This document shows positions 33,843-46,102 of a stretch of DNA of 64,000 nt, piece by piece. Source of the stretch: Stercorarius parasiticus (Eukaryota > Chordata > Aves > Charadriiformes > Stercorariidae); assembly GCA_013396915.1 (NCBI GenBank), contig VWZL01000165.1, positions 218,684-282,683 on the forward strand, given 5' to 3'. Within the stretch, counting starts at the first letter, position 1; the number at the start of each line of letters is the position of its first letter. Made by a program: the position numbers and the translations under genes. Under the pieces are notes generated by a model that was given only the letters and a program-made list of their open reading frames with translations, ran no database searches and had not been told where the DNA came from.

Positions 33843-36800
33843 TCCTCTTTGCATTTCCCTCGTTAGTATGACATTTAATGCAAAGAAAAAAAATAATTTT
33901 TTCTTACCTTTTCTTACTCTGCTTAATGATTCTGAGTGAGTATATGATTAATGATTCTGAGTATGTGTTGTGGAAAATAGTCTTGTCACTTTTCTGTCCT
34001 TTCTCTCAACAAAACTTCATTTTTATAAAACATTACCTTTGGATTAATTTTTTTCCAACATTTTAGCATATTTTTTTTCTAGATACTTTCCAAAAAGCTT
34101 TTAGTTCTAAATCACACAAATCTATTCTTCATTGTTATAAACATTAAACAACTTCGCCTAGCTACCAGCTGCTGCTCGGCACAGCTGTCAATATGGCCAA
34201 CAGCCTTATTCAAGACCATTAAATTAAAAGAGCACCTATTTTCTGCTACAAGCTACCACCTTTCACCCAAGATGATGCACAAAATGGACGTGGAGTACCA
34301 TTTACAGGATTAATATTATCCAGTGTTTACAGCTAATGGATTTATGTTACTGCTTCATTTTACAAGGCCTCTTTTCGTCTTTTAATTTATCTTCAGGTCT
34401 GCTGTTTTATTTTTGTTCCATCATCCTCATAAAAGCCATTATCTTTCCATTAGCAAACCTGTTAAATAACTCTTCATATGCTCTTTGATCTGTCCAGCAG
34501 CCGTTTGCATTCTTTGCAGTGAGTTTTTCAATTATACTCAAGAATTTTAAAATATGAGTTTGCTGAGAGCTACTTCACACACTGTGGTCCATTTAATTAA
34601 CATAGGATGGAAGAAAGGTTTGCGACCATGTTGCTGCTCTTTGCTGCCATAACAACTCCTGGTTTCCTTCTCTTTTATGCAAATCAGGTCACAGACATTT
34701 ATGTCAGGGAAAATTCTCTAAAACTTTGTTATGTAACAGTGGACCAAACGCATTTCTCAAAACCTGCATGGAAAAAATTATACTTTATTCTTGCATTTGT
34801 GTGAAAAATTGTCTCTCCAGGTTCTTGAAAGTACTCTCTGAATGAGTTTGTGTTTGCTTGATTTCACAAGTCATCTTCTTTTTATGTATTCCTCTTCTCC
34901 TAATATTATTCCTACTAGCAAATGTGGACTGTAACTTTCTTAAGGCACATTTACTTTGTACCCATTGTGTGACCACAGTGTTCCTTAAACATCAACTTGT
35001 ACATTAAAATGTATATTATCAGTATTGCCTTAGCACTCAAATGACCCCTGGGTTATGAGAGAAAAAAATCTTTCTTTTCCGTCCCACATCTCAGATGTCA
35101 AAACACCTTTTCTCCATGCTAGTCTGCATATGACTTGGTCCTGCAGAGAGATTTAGTGACAGAGAAATGAATGCATCGGAAGATACCTGGGATACATGGG
35201 ATTATAATGCCTTTCTGAAAAACTAAGATTCTTCTTTCTAGTAAGACCAAAAAGCACCTTTTTAATAATGCAGCTTATCTGGAGTCCTAATTTCAGGTAG
35301 CAGGGATATATCCTTAGGGAGTTCAAGATGCTGAACAATTCTTCTAACCTCTTTCTTTAACTGAAAAGGATCCCTGATGTCTCTTGGATTTCTAGGAGAA
35401 CAGCTAGAAATCACTCCTCTGACCAACAAATTATTGTTCTCTGCTAGTCTTGTCATGATCCTTTTTTTTAATCTGCAAAATAGTGGCAAATATTGCACTT
35501 TCTTTCTCAGAGGGAACAATATCCTGCCATGCTGTTTATCCGCAAGTAGTCTTATAGAGGTAGTAGAAGAAAGAGGAAGGGAAGTTGTAAGGTTGTCTGT
35601 TCATGATTAGGAATAGATGATCAGTGACTAAATGTATTGAGAAAGTCCAAACTGAGGGCAGAAGGGCAAGAAGGCAAGTCCCACATGTGGTGGGACTTTG
35701 GTAGAGCTTTTAGGATTGCAATACACTGTTGCTAGAAAGCAAAGCACTGGTGGATAAGACCTTCGGCCTGCTATTGATCTTGATTTTCACAATTGGCATA
35801 CTATTGTTACACTTGTCCTTTCAGACCACTTATCCATAATACTGTAAGTTTCAAGGTGCTTTGCTGAGAAGTCACATGATATTATTCCACTTCCATAGTT
35901 TTCTTTTCCAAGAAGCCTTTCCACAGTTTGTGATACTGAATATAAATGCACTGTATACTAATTTTTGATGATGTGGCTATTTTCTTTGTGGTCCACTACA
36001 TATTTTGTGTGTGTCTGCTGCTCTGCTTTCTCATGTAGGGATGTAAAAAAAAAAATTATTTAAGGCCACAGTTTGCTGTGTACGTTATTCTCTCTTTAGC
36101 CATATCCAAGCATTTCTTCTCTTCAAAGCTGCTCTGCTCTAACATGTTTAATACTGAAAGCTCAGGAGAGAGAGCAAATTTGATCTGTGTCATTTGAGCC
36201 AAAAAATGCCTCAACCCAATACCCATCTCAACACTAGCCATAGCTGCTGGTAATTGAACTTCTATATTAAAATAGTCCCATTACTGTTAGTCCTTGATTA
36301 TATGTCCTTGATGGCAATAGCTTTCTGGGTCCATACACTTCACTGCTTCTAAAAGAAACTTCACTTTGCTACTGCCAAACCAGCAGAAACCACGTCAGTC
36401 ACATTCGGCAAACCACTGAATTGTTAAGCAATGTTGACAGTAACATACACGACTTTAACCACCCCAGCTACAACTCAACAGAGCTCTTTGTAATTTATAT
36501 CAGGAGTGCAGGCCAGTAAGATGGAACAATGTGACACTTGAATAATAAGCATTTTGAACTTTCTGGTGACCTTTCCTGCCTCAGGGATGATTGCTTTTCT
36601 GAGGTAAAGGTGCAAAAAATTGTTTATGAGCTGAGTGGACTGCAACCTCTCTGTCATTTCATTTTGCCATTAGCTCAATTTACCAAAGGAGTTACAGTAT
36701 TGTGATCTGATTCATGTGGGAGCTGCTGATAGAAAACTTACTCTTTTTATTTTTTAATTTTCAGGAAGTGTTTACTGCCAAATAAATAAATCCCAGAATC

Positions 36801-38871
36801 ACCTCAAGAACAGAAGTGTTGGGAATTGCTCCATTATCTTGCAGTCTTTTGCTGTGGTTTCCCCTGAAAGCAAAAGTTCTGAAAGCAAAAGAAAAATCAA
36901 TCACTTCATCTACCTTGTCTTTTCAATACCTTTCAACCCCCTAAGGCCCTTTGAAAGTCCTACATATTCTGGGTACATTGACATTGAAGTGTTTAGAGTG
37001 TCATTTTGTTTTTTTCCTTCCACAAAGTCTATGCATGCTGGTCTTGATCCCTTTCCTCCGAGGGCCATGGGAGCTGCGTCAAAACCCTGCTTTGGAGAGT
37101 GTGAATGAAATTCTGAAATTCTAGCGGTAGGATTTGCCATTTCTTCTGTTGTTCGAAAGAAGTTGTCTCCTTGGTATCAGTGGAGATTTTAGGATCTCCC
37201 TATGGTGTTGTGGTTTTTATTTGTTGTGAAATGGATGGAGTAGAATAAGAAAAAGCTCTCCGTGTTTCTTCTATAGCCCTTTATTTTCTTATGGATTATT
37301 TCCAGTACAAGATACAATATTATAGATTTTTTTTTTTTTACCTGAAATATTTACTTTTTAGCATTTAACATAAATGTGTTGTCCTTGAATCACAGCGCAT
37401 TGTTTCTACTGCTGAAACTTTGAGAGGCAAGGCATATTAACAATCAATAGGCAAGACTGGAATGAAAACCTGCTGTGATCATTTAAAAAATCATCCCATG
37501 GTACATGCTAGCTTAATTCTGATTGACAGTAAAAAAATGTACTACTCTGTACTCCTCTTGGCACCAGGTAGAGGCAGGTTTTAATTGCTTACAAAATAAA
37601 ACATGTCCCTCTCTCACCCGCACCCTTCTTTCAATTTTTTTTGGATTTTCTTCAAGAATGAGATTACCGGCCCAGTCCTGCGTGCTGTATACTTTCTGAA
37701 AGTAGTTTGGCCTGTCAGTTCTGCACTGAATGCTGGATCAAGTACTAGATCAAAATGTTTACTGATGTCTGTCCTAGGAAGATTTCCAAAATTCATTAAT
37801 GATTCAGGTTAAATGCTACCTTGATAGCTATTTATGGTGTCCATCTTTGGGATTACTAAATATGTTAATGGTTGTGTTTACCACATTGTAATATCCATGA
37901 AAATGTCCTATATGTTTCTCTAGAAACCACTCTGGCTCATCAGGAAGGAAAAAGAGGAGGCGTGTCTAATTCAGATATCCATGCAAGACTCCTACTTGTC
38001 AGTTTATTACTACTCTCAGAGTTCTCACTAGAAAAAACATGCTTATCTTTATAGTCGTTTCATGAGCTCAGTGTGATGCTCTCAGTTTGGTACACAAATA
38101 ATTGAAAAGTTAAATGAAAAGACAAAAGATGGGCTTGGAATGCATTTTTTTTTTTTTTTTCAGAAGTAAAATTTGGCAAGTTTCTATTATACATGGAACA
38201 ATCAAAAAAAGATGTTTACATTTCTATGCATGTTTGAAACTGCAGATGGGTGGTTTTGAGTGAAGAACTCGGGTATGGATTCAGAACAGGGCTCCTTTCA
38301 GGGACACCTGGAGGTTACCATTCAATATTTGGAAATAAGTAGTCATGTAAAAGTGGTAGTGAAAGAGGGCTAATGCAGCAAAAGCAAAAGAGAAAGTATC
38401 CAGCCAGGCACTGTGGCACACTGATTTATAAGTCACTTTGGTGGATGGAAGGTACAATTTCATGGTATAATTCATGATATAGCAGGCAGCATCCAGAACA
38501 GAAAACTTCATCTCTGTGCTCCATTGACTTCCCTTGTACTGAGTTTTTTATTCTTTCATCGCCATAAAAAAAATGGTTCAGGGATCTCGATCAGCAGAAA
38601 AATAACCTTAGAGATCACTTTTTTCTTGTTTTAGTTTCATGAAATATCTCACCTTGGGATCAGAAAAGTGCCAGTGATGGCATGAATGAGGATGAAGGAA
38701 TCTACAGCCAGTTGCTGGTGGTAATGGTGAGTCACATCACTTGTCTAAGCAGCAGCGAGCTACTATTTCTGCTCAACTGTATTGTCAAAACTGCATCCTA
38801 ATTTTCTGTATTTTTTGTTTAATCCCCAGTATACAGTATCATTCCATGAATCAAGATTTATTAATACATTT
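33843..38871. other. Unique AT-rich DNA; possible conserved noncoding segment
   Basis: No gene is supported across these 5 kb. A partial duplication of AATGATTCTGAGT occurs at about 33928 and 33952. A hairpin of two 9-bp arms lies at 35676-35698. The segment 34150-34530 is homogeneous, non-repetitive and rich in TAATTA-like words, as conserved noncoding elements often are, but conservation cannot be judged here. Poly-T runs occur near 37326-37340 and 38143-38160. Confidence 0.5.
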
Positions 38872-39030
38872 CATAGAATCATAGAATGGTTTGGGTTGGA
38901 AGGGACCTTTAACTAGATCATCTAGTTCCAAACCCCCTGCCATGGGCAGGGACACCTTCCACTAGACCAGGCTGCTCAAAGCCCCATCCAGCCTGGCCTT
39001 GAACACCTCCAGGGATGGGGCATCCACAAT
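38872..39030 (-). mobile_element. Short CR1 LINE 3' fragment
   Basis: This is a 159-bp minus-strand CR1 tail with CATAGAATCATAGAATGG, GGTTGGAAGGGACC, then CATGGGCAGGGACACCTTCC, ACTAGACCAGGCTGCTCAAA and CCATCCAGCCTGGCCTTGAA. It is cut off after GGGATGGGGCATCCACAA, i.e. just inside the ORF2 C-terminus. The 3' UTR identifies a subfamily different from those at 31975 and 41864. Confidence 0.95.
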
Positions 39031-41285
39031 TTAGAACAGGAAATACTGGGGTTTATTCTCTTTGGTTCTTAGTGTCATAAAGGGTATTTTAACTACACAG
39101 TTATAACCTGAGATGGTACTTAAAAGCACTTAACATTGACAGATTCCTCTGAAATCCAGGTTATTCAGTTAGCACTACTCAGCTCACTGCAGGACACAGG
39201 AAAAAGTAAAGGGAAGATGATAACATTCAAAACGAGAAATGGTTTTTATGAACTTCAGCAATTCTATATACAGTTTATACTTTCCTTCTTTAGCATTTTT
39301 ATAGAGCTTTTTCCCTCTCCACATTTGAAAGAACTGTTGCTCTAATCTTGTTCCTGTTTTTCACAGCAGGCCTACACAATCCCTCCTGCTGTCTGCGAAG
39401 AGTTACCAAATTGGACCTATTACATTGTTCCCGTACGCAGAATGACATGCAACCAGTAAAAACTCCTTTTGTTTATACTGTTAATAACAGATGTTGCTCT
39501 GCTACATCACACATGCTGTTTAATATTATCAAAACAATTATTCATTTATTCATATTTGTGCAGTGTGTGCAAGCTGGCATTACAGATCTTGCAGACATGG
39601 CCTTCATGAATGCATAAACAGAAATGCATGTCATATATAATAAATCAACCCCCGTTCCCATCACCATTTTTAATCTTATATCTGCAAATTTTATGATAAC
39701 TTTATTGCTTACACATTGACAAGGGGACTGTGGGCATGTGGAAAAGCTACTGAAATAGTGGAGAGCCCCTTCCTACGAAGAGCTGTTATTTATGCATGAA
39801 AGGAAGCAAGCTTTGCTTTGTCAGGGTCCAGGGACAAGCACTCCAGTGTTAGTTCATGCTTATCCCCTTTATCCCCTCAGTCTTCCTCCAAAAGAAAAAC
39901 ACAAGGAAGAAAAACAGTTCAAGAGTTGGTTTGATTCCTTTTGATTGAATTAACAAGGGTTCATTTTAATTGAATTAACTAGTGGGATAACAGCATGACT
40001 GAATTTTAAAGTATAATTAAAGGATTCATCTTCTACTTAATGACAATGGGATAGAAAATTACCTCAGAACAGACACTACACAAGTTGTCTGTTTTCCCAT
40101 TATAGATGTGCATTTTCAGGTAACATGGCCATTAAACCTTCTCCTATAAATGACAGGTTTGGAACAAAACTTATGAGCTTAAAGGAAATCAGTTTTTGCT
40201 TTTGTAACCTTAAAATATTCTCACTGTTTATGATGACATGTCATTATTTGCTCTGGTTAGGATGTAGGATGTCTTGTTTTTTTAATTAAAATAAATAAAT
40301 TATTAAAATATTTTGTTCAAATATAAACAGTTTTTTTCTTGCACATACAAATGTAGCCTTCATGAAGCAGTGTGTTCATGCTCCTGATAGTATGTTTGCG
40401 TTCTAAAGAAGTGTATTTTCTTCATTTGTTTGGCAGAAATCATATTTTCATACTAATGAGGTTAATATTTTCCATTCCTGCCTCTTTGAGCATCACCTTC
40501 ATTGGAAAAATGAGACAAACTTATCCTTACAGGCGTACAGTAGTTAAAAAAAAACTTAAGGAAGAAATTTATCCATGAAGAAAATGGTTTGAAGTGAACA
40601 GAACAGAACTTGCCCCCTCAGGCCTGAAGGTAATAGCTTTTTCTAGAAGTATATTCAGAAAATAATTATCAGGTACCTGATACAATCTCATAGACCTGAA
40701 AGCCAGCAGTCAGTAGGTTTATCATTAACCTCCATAGCTGGATGACCTAGTGCAAGGAGGATAGAGGTGACTAAGGGGAGGAATGAATGATTTCTATCTT
40801 TCTCTTTCTTTCTTTGGAGCTTTGTTGGAGCTTTCTGGGATCTCTGTTGAGTATATTATTGAAAATAACGGTTTGACTACAGGTTGGTTTTCAATCATTT
40901 TTCTTTTTGGTTTTCCTTATGAACATTTTTTCTTCATTGATTTGTTGTTCACTCCTGTTGGGAATGTTCAGTAGAACCATAGGATCTTTCACACTAAATT
41001 AGACTCATGGCAGTTGTAGATCACTGTCTTTCCTCTGAAGGTGACAAGCTTTAAGGTCTGTATGTGTTTTCTGAAACATAGGTATCTAGAGTCATCTGAG
41101 ACACCGTACTGTATCCAAGACATCCTCACGAGGCCAATATGACATAGTATATCCTGAGGCATGTCAAATTGCACTAGAGGTGTATGTATGCTTAGACCCA
41201 TGTGACTGAAACAAAACCCAAATATCACAGAAAAAAAGGAAACCTGAAATGGGAGAGTAAAGAGTTCCCAGTGCTATTATTCTGC
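39031..41285. other. Unique AT-rich DNA, no gene seen
   Basis: Open frames on the plus strand (39136-39345, 39348-39617, 40372-40578) are short and have no recognised motif. The segment 39470-39640 is non-repetitive with TTATTC/ATGCAT words, possibly a conserved noncoding element, but this is only an impression. Confidence 0.5.
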
Positions 41286-41289
41286 AATT

Positions 41290-41640
41290 CGTCACCTCTT
41301 CATCCAAACATTTTCAAGCCCTCTGAATTTTAAGTGTCAAAGACATACTCTGGCAAAAACTTCCACAATGTAATCCCAAACAGGGTAGAAATTATGTTTA
41401 TTGCTTTAGAAACATTTGCTTTTAATATGTAGAATGGCTATATTTCCTGTAAAGTCTGCCTTCTCAATTCATTCTTATTATTCCATGCACTTTTATCATG
41501 TCCCCCTCTAATCACTTAACAAAATAATCTTTTAGTCTTTCTTTGAAGTAGAAATTTTTTCCCATATCAATAACTTGTTCTTATTGATCTTCACTCAACC
41601 TGTCTATTTTTACATATGTTTTCTCTGGTAAGAAACCAGT
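41290..41640 (-). mobile_element. Old CR1/L3-like fragment, 3' part (left of a younger insertion)
   Basis: Words such as TTTTATCATGTCCCCCTCTA, TAGTCTTTCTTTGAAG, CTTATTGATCTTCACTCAAC and CTGTCTATTTTTACAT follow the reverse complement of the old CR1/L3 ORF2 C-terminal region ('TATCATGTCCCCCCTCAGTC ... TTGCTCTTCTCTGGAC ... CTCCAATTTGTCCACAT'). The copy is heavily decayed. With 42640-42830 it appears to form one older element interrupted by the young CR1 at 41864. Confidence 0.55.
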
Positions 41641-41863
41641 CTAAAGCAACAAGTATTAGTGGCTACCTGGGTGACAATATAAAAGACATTTTCTGTATTA
41701 CTTACCATCCCATTGTTTATGCACCTCAAGAACTTCTTTGCTTCCTTTCAGTGCAGCTGTACATGGAGCAGAGGTTCTTGGGGAATGGTCCATAACATTT
41801 CCCTGTTTCCTTTTCCATGAGACATCTGAACAGTCTGTATTTTAACATTATGTATCACTAGCG

Positions 41864-42488
41864 TAGAATCATAGAATCATAGAATCATAGAATCATAGAA
41901 TCTTCATGGTTGGAAAGGACCTTCGAGATCATCAAGTCCAACCATACACACACACAAAAAAAACCCCCTACAATCTCTGTCACTAGAGCATGCCCTGAAG
42001 TGCCAAATCTACACGTTTCTTAAATACCTTTAGGGATGGTGACTCAACCACCTCCCTGGGCAGGCTGTTCCAGTGCCTGACCACTCTTTCAGTAAAGTAG
42101 TTCTTCCTAATATCTAATCTAAACCTCCCCTGCCGCAACTTCAGACCATTTCCTCTGGTCCTGTCATTATTCACCTGGGAGAAGAGGCCAACATCCACCT
42201 CTCTGCAACCTCCTGTCAGGTAGTTGTAGAGGGCAATGAGGTCTCCCCTCAGCCTCCTCTTCTCCAAACTAAACATGCCCAGTTCCCTAAGCCTCTCCTC
42301 ATATGGCTTGGTCTCCAGACCCCTCACCAGCTTGGTAGCTCTCCTCTGGACCCGCTCCAGCACTTCAATGTCCCTCTTGTACAGCGGGGCCCAGAACTGA
42401 ACACATTACTTGAGGTGAGACCTCACCAGTGCCGAGTACAGAGGCACAATCACTTTCCTACTCCTGCTGGCCACGCTATTCCTGATTA
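41864..42488 (-). mobile_element. CR1 LINE fragment with five terminal 8-bp repeats
   Basis: On the plus strand five successive TAGAATC(A/T) units start at 41864, followed by GGTTGGAAAGGACC, a 3' UTR with an ACACACAC/A-run patch at 41945-41965, and the ORF2 C-terminal coding region. The 5' truncation is near 42488, after CTGGCCACGCTATTCCTG. It is the longest and least damaged CR1 in the window. It shares its 3' UTR layout (TCTTCATGGTTGGAAAGG, CCATACACACAC) with the copy at 55118, so these two are the same subfamily. Confidence 0.96.
41983..42363 (-). pseudogene. CR1 ORF2 protein, intact C-terminal fragment
   Basis: A 126-codon frame corresponds to the end of the CR1 ORF2 protein downstream of the reverse transcriptase core. 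Visible landmarks are [68 protein letters not shown] and [19 protein letters not shown]. It ends at a natural stop codon before the 3' UTR. The catalytic RT and endonuclease parts are absent, so it is a dead fragment. It aligns residue by residue with the copy at 32077-32474. Confidence 0.95.
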
Positions 42489-42519
42489 TTCATACTGATA
42501 AGAATACCGATTATTCCAT

Positions 42520-42830
42520 TGTTAAAGACAAGTAACATCATTTACATAGCCATATTTTCTTCAAGTGGCTCTCCAGTTATCAACAGGGATGTTGTCTGCC
42601 ATTGTGCTGACCATTTTTCCAACTTCATTCAGCCTTGTTTAAAAGTTCTGCACAGGCCTCTCTATGTTTAATCAAATCTAATCATAGTTTAGGTTATTTA
42701 GACTTTTTTTTTTTACTTTGTTATTCACTTCGGGATTTATAGATCATTAAAAATGTATTAAAGAGCAGTCCTCATACAGAACCTTTAGAAACCCATATGT
42801 TAACCTTTTATCATGATGAAAATGATCATG
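42520..42830 (-). mobile_element. Old CR1/L3-like fragment, RT part (right of a younger insertion)
   Basis: GGGATTTATAGATCATTAAA, AATGTATTAAAGAGCAGTCC and CATACAGAACCTTTAGAAAC follow the reverse complement of the old CR1/L3 reverse transcriptase segment that encodes the GVPQGSVLGP motif ('GTCATTAATGAAAATATTGAATAGTACTGG...CAGACCCCTG'). The more proximal part (42520-42640) is weaker. Orientation and order agree with 41290-41640 belonging to the same original element. Confidence 0.5.
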
Positions 42831-43453
42831 AATTCACTATTGCTATCTTTTGGTTGTTTTTTAGTGTATGAATGAAGCATAGAATTCTTATGAGTTCAGC
42901 TGATTTCATACAGGCATACATAAAGCTTTTATTACGTACCAAGAGAGAGCAGGTCAAATATGAAATACTGGGCAGCCTTGTAAAGACATTGTTGCAAAGC
43001 TTATCTTCACAAAATGAAGTGCCTAAATCACCCCTTATCAAAGCACTCTGTTTATACAGATGGTGTTTTCAGGAGAAACCCAAGCAAATATCTACTGATG
43101 GATACGTTTACATTGTGGTATATGTTATTATATCCAAAATATAAAAGGTTTATACCTAGCAGTGACTTCAAAACAAATTAAACTTCTCGATGAATGTTCT
43201 GTCAAATAACTGCCCTGAGTTTTAGGTTTCTTCTTGTGTTTCTGCCATTACCTAAGCCAAATAATTCAGTGGCAGCACTGACTGCAAAAGACAGACACAT
43301 TGCATTGCAAAGCTACTGAGCTGACCAGCCAGCTGCCAACAGTTATCTTCATTCAAGTGAACACTGAAAAATTACTGACGCTTACAAATTTACTGGTGGT
43401 TTCACTGAATCTTTGGCAAATATCTTCATAAAGTATATGTAAAATATATATAT
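42831..43453. other. Unique sequence, no gene seen
   Basis: A 90-codon plus frame (42872-43144) and a 71-codon minus frame overlap here. Neither has a recognisable motif. An (AT)n-like TATATATAT at 43444-43452 is the insertion site of the next CR1. Confidence 0.55.
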
Positions 43454-43576
43454 CATAGAATCATAGAATAGCAGGTTGGAAGGGACCTCAGGGTCATCTG
43501 GTCTAAATTTTCTTGGCAAAAGCACAGTCTAGATAAGACAGCCCAGCATCCTGTCCAGGCAAATCTTTAAAGTATC
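43454..43576 (-). mobile_element. Short, diverged CR1 3' fragment
   Basis: CATAGAATCATAGAATAGCA and GGTTGGAAGGGACCTCAGGG at the start, then AGCCCAGCATCCTGTCCAGG, match the 3' UTR of another CR1 subfamily ('GGACCTCTGGAGGTCATCTAG...GCCCAGGACC..GTCCAGG'). The match fades after 43576. Confidence 0.85.
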
Positions 43577-44419
43577 AGCATATACTTCAGTATATTCTAG
43601 AATCCACCTGTGCTTCACCTGACATCTATAATAAAGGCCGTATTGACTGTGTTGGGTGCAGCTTAGTTCATCATAACTGAGAAAAAATACCTGCTTGATT
43701 AAGGGTCAAGGGACTGAGCTCTTCCAAAGAGTATGAAAAACCTTCCACCTACTAGTGACACTGCTGCATGTGAATTTGCTAACAGATGTGTGAAAGAAAA
43801 GGTAGCTGCATTTTAGCTCCGCCATCTTCAGGACATTAAGATTCCGGTATTTTATTTATTTTCAATGAATATTGTGTGTGAAATTTGGTAAATTTGCAAT
43901 ACTGTTCCCAAGCTCAGCATTCAATCTACCTCTGATCTAAGCCTGATTCATATGTAAGGGCTTGGCTTGTGTGCTAAACATCTTCCTATTGATGCAGAAC
44001 ATCGTCAGTGCTCTTTTTTTCCATAATGAGAATGGAAAGAACTTGAAATCCTTTAAGGTTAGTTTCTGCATTTTTCCCCTTGACTACATTTGCGCTCTTT
44101 ACAACATTTCTATGCAATGTGTCTTTTTACAGTACACTGAGATAGCACCTGTCAAACACACTTATTAACAATGATGTATTATAAAAAAAATCATTGTGAT
44201 AGGGAGATGAGAACAGAAATCAAGCCAGTATTTCAAGCAGCAATAAGCTATAGAAATCCACATACATATAAATTTAAAATAAAGAAATGCCTCGTTAGGC
44301 AAACATCTTCAAATGATAGGGCTGCTTCAGGACACAGGTTAAATAAAACAGATATGTCCACAAAAGATAACACAGATGAGGGGGCTGTCAGATTTCTACC
44401 TCTGAAAAATGGCTATAAT
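43577..44419. other. Unique sequence, no feature seen
   Basis: Two short plus-strand frames (43962-44168 and 44171-44437) are unassigned; the second runs into the next CR1. No repeat is recognised. Confidence 0.55.
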
Positions 44420-44576
44420 AATAGACTCATACAATAATAGAATCATGTAGGTTGGAAGGGACCTTTAAGATCATCAAGTCCAACCATCAACTGAACACTG
44501 ACAAAACCATCACTAAACCACTTCCCTAAGCACCATATCTACCCATCTAAATACCTCCAGAGATGGCAATTCCACA
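44420..44576 (-). mobile_element. Short CR1 LINE 3' fragment
   Basis: A minus-strand CR1 tail with TAATAGAATCATGTAGGTTG, GGAAGGGACCTTTAAGATCA, CCATCACTAAACCACTTCCC and ATCTACCCATCTAAATACCT. It belongs with the plus-strand tail at 19676. It is truncated after AGAGATGGCAATTCCACA, just inside the ORF2 end, and abuts a MIR-like remnant. Confidence 0.93.
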
Positions 44577-44604
44577 CGGCCCAGAGATCTGTATGCCCAT
44601 CTTT

Positions 44605-44702
44605 AAAGATGGGGAAGTATTATTGTAGTTATATTACAGTCAGGGAAACTGAGTCTCAAAGAGGTTAAATAAATGTTGCTCTGGGTTAAATAGCTTCAAA
44701 CA
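44605..44702 (+). repeat. MIR-like SINE remnant
   Basis: TATTATTGTAGTTATATTAC, AGTCAGGGAAACTGAGTCTC and AAAGAGGTTAAATAAATGTT align in order with the MIR core ('TATTATTATCCCCATTTTACAGATGAGGAAACTGAGGCACAGAGAGGTTAAGTAACTTG'). This is the best of the SINE remnants in the window. MIR-type elements predate the amniote radiation, which explains the divergence. Confidence 0.75.
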
Positions 44703-45990
44703 AAGAAGAAGTTCCCTGTATCATTCAATGAGGTGAATACCAAGTTTAAGCACACCAACATGTCTGGCTGCTAACTGTCCCCAGGCCTCAGGTGCGAGGA
44801 GTTTACACTGTGGCCGGGAAGAGTGGGGCTTGAGGTGTTTGCAGGGAAGTGGCATGCCTGGCCCTTGCAATGGCCCAGAGTTCGTAAACATGCTTAGTCC
44901 CTTCCAAGCACTGGAAGCTTTGGTGGTCATCAGTCCAGACCATGTGTGTGCATCTACAGTGTGCTGCTTGCACTGAAACCATCGGGCTTTTAAGAACCAG
45001 CATGAAACAACAGTTACCAGGTAGGCATGTTGCTGGCATTCATCCTGTCCTACGACAGGACAGAACAAGGAGCACTTGTTTTTTCTGAGGGAGTAACCTT
45101 TTTGCATTGAAATCTATGTCAAATGACGGTATGTTACAAGCTTTCTGACCTTCTGAAGGATTGTTCCACTTTTCCCTGACTTCAGCCAGAAGTACCTCAA
45201 GCTAAAAATATTTGAATTTGCCCCACTAAGCTTGAGTTAGTCTGTGTGGTTTAATTCCATTAGTACCTCGCTGCCAGAAAACTGTAAAGCTTCTCCATCC
45301 AACCTTTTAGTGTCCACTTCCATCATGGCACCTTCTGTCAAGCACTGATACATATTAAAAATGCACCCAATCTGAATTTCAGTTTAGAAAGAATTATGAG
45401 ATGCAAAGTTTTGATCAAGGCATATAAATGAATTCTAAATTTGCCTCATTCTGAAGTTTTAGTTTGAATTTTCTTCCAATTAAAAGTTAGTGACACCTTG
45501 TTAAATGACACATTTTATCCCTGTTTGCATAAAAGACTATCCTGCTTACAGGGAACCAGTTGTTCATTTAATTTTGGTATGACCGAGTTTTTTTGTCCTG
45601 GGACATGCAGATAGGAGTACAAGGTCAGACCAACTCTAAAACTCTAGCTGCTGTATTTAATTCTGCCTTGACTTGTTGACAGCAGCCGCTGATATGAATC
45701 TTTCACAAAGCTGACCCTTGTTTGCTGCCACTGCTGGGAGGTTTCTATTGTAAGGGGACTCTCAGGACTTAAACCAAAGGTCACAGTTGTTCAGAGCACT
45801 GCTTCCCATTCCCATAATTAAAAACATTCGTTAAACTCTTTGGCTAATGTGCCTGTGTTTTTATTTGAGAACTCATTAACTATTATACACATCAAAAGAC
45901 AATTTTAGAACTGCAGGGGAACTGCCTCACTATGTAGATGTGTGGGAATCAGCTGTAAATGAAAGAAAATAATGAATAATTGTTCTCCAG
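44703..45990. other. Unique sequence with a GC-richer patch
   Basis: A GC-richer patch at 44780-45060 gives a 128-codon minus frame (44721-45107) with no recognised motif, plus a 78-codon frame in another register. A hairpin with 7-bp arms (CTGTCCT/AGGACAG) lies at 45045-45063. The rest shows nothing. Confidence 0.5.
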
Positions 45991-46102
45991 GAATGAGACT
46001 CGTATAGCCAAGGCCCTGGAAATGACAGAAGAACTCACTAAAGCCAGAAAGTTAACAATTGCTCAGTATATTCTATCTTGCGGGGATAATTTAGTTTTTT
46101 GA
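45991..46102 (+). other. Candidate terminal exon, amphipathic helix-like (low support)
   Basis: An acceptor-like TTGTTCTCCAG ends at 45990. The following frame (from 45992) is open for 36 codons to a TGA at 46100-46102 and reads as a charged helix-like peptide, ETRIAKALEMTEELTKARKL, with a short tail. Only the peptide texture and the acceptor support it. The family is not recognised and no polyadenylation signal is obvious nearby. Confidence 0.15.

Noticed and set aside
44721..45107. 128-codon minus-strand frame
   Set aside because: It coincides with a GC-richer patch where stops are rarer; another register is open over the same bases and no motif is visible.
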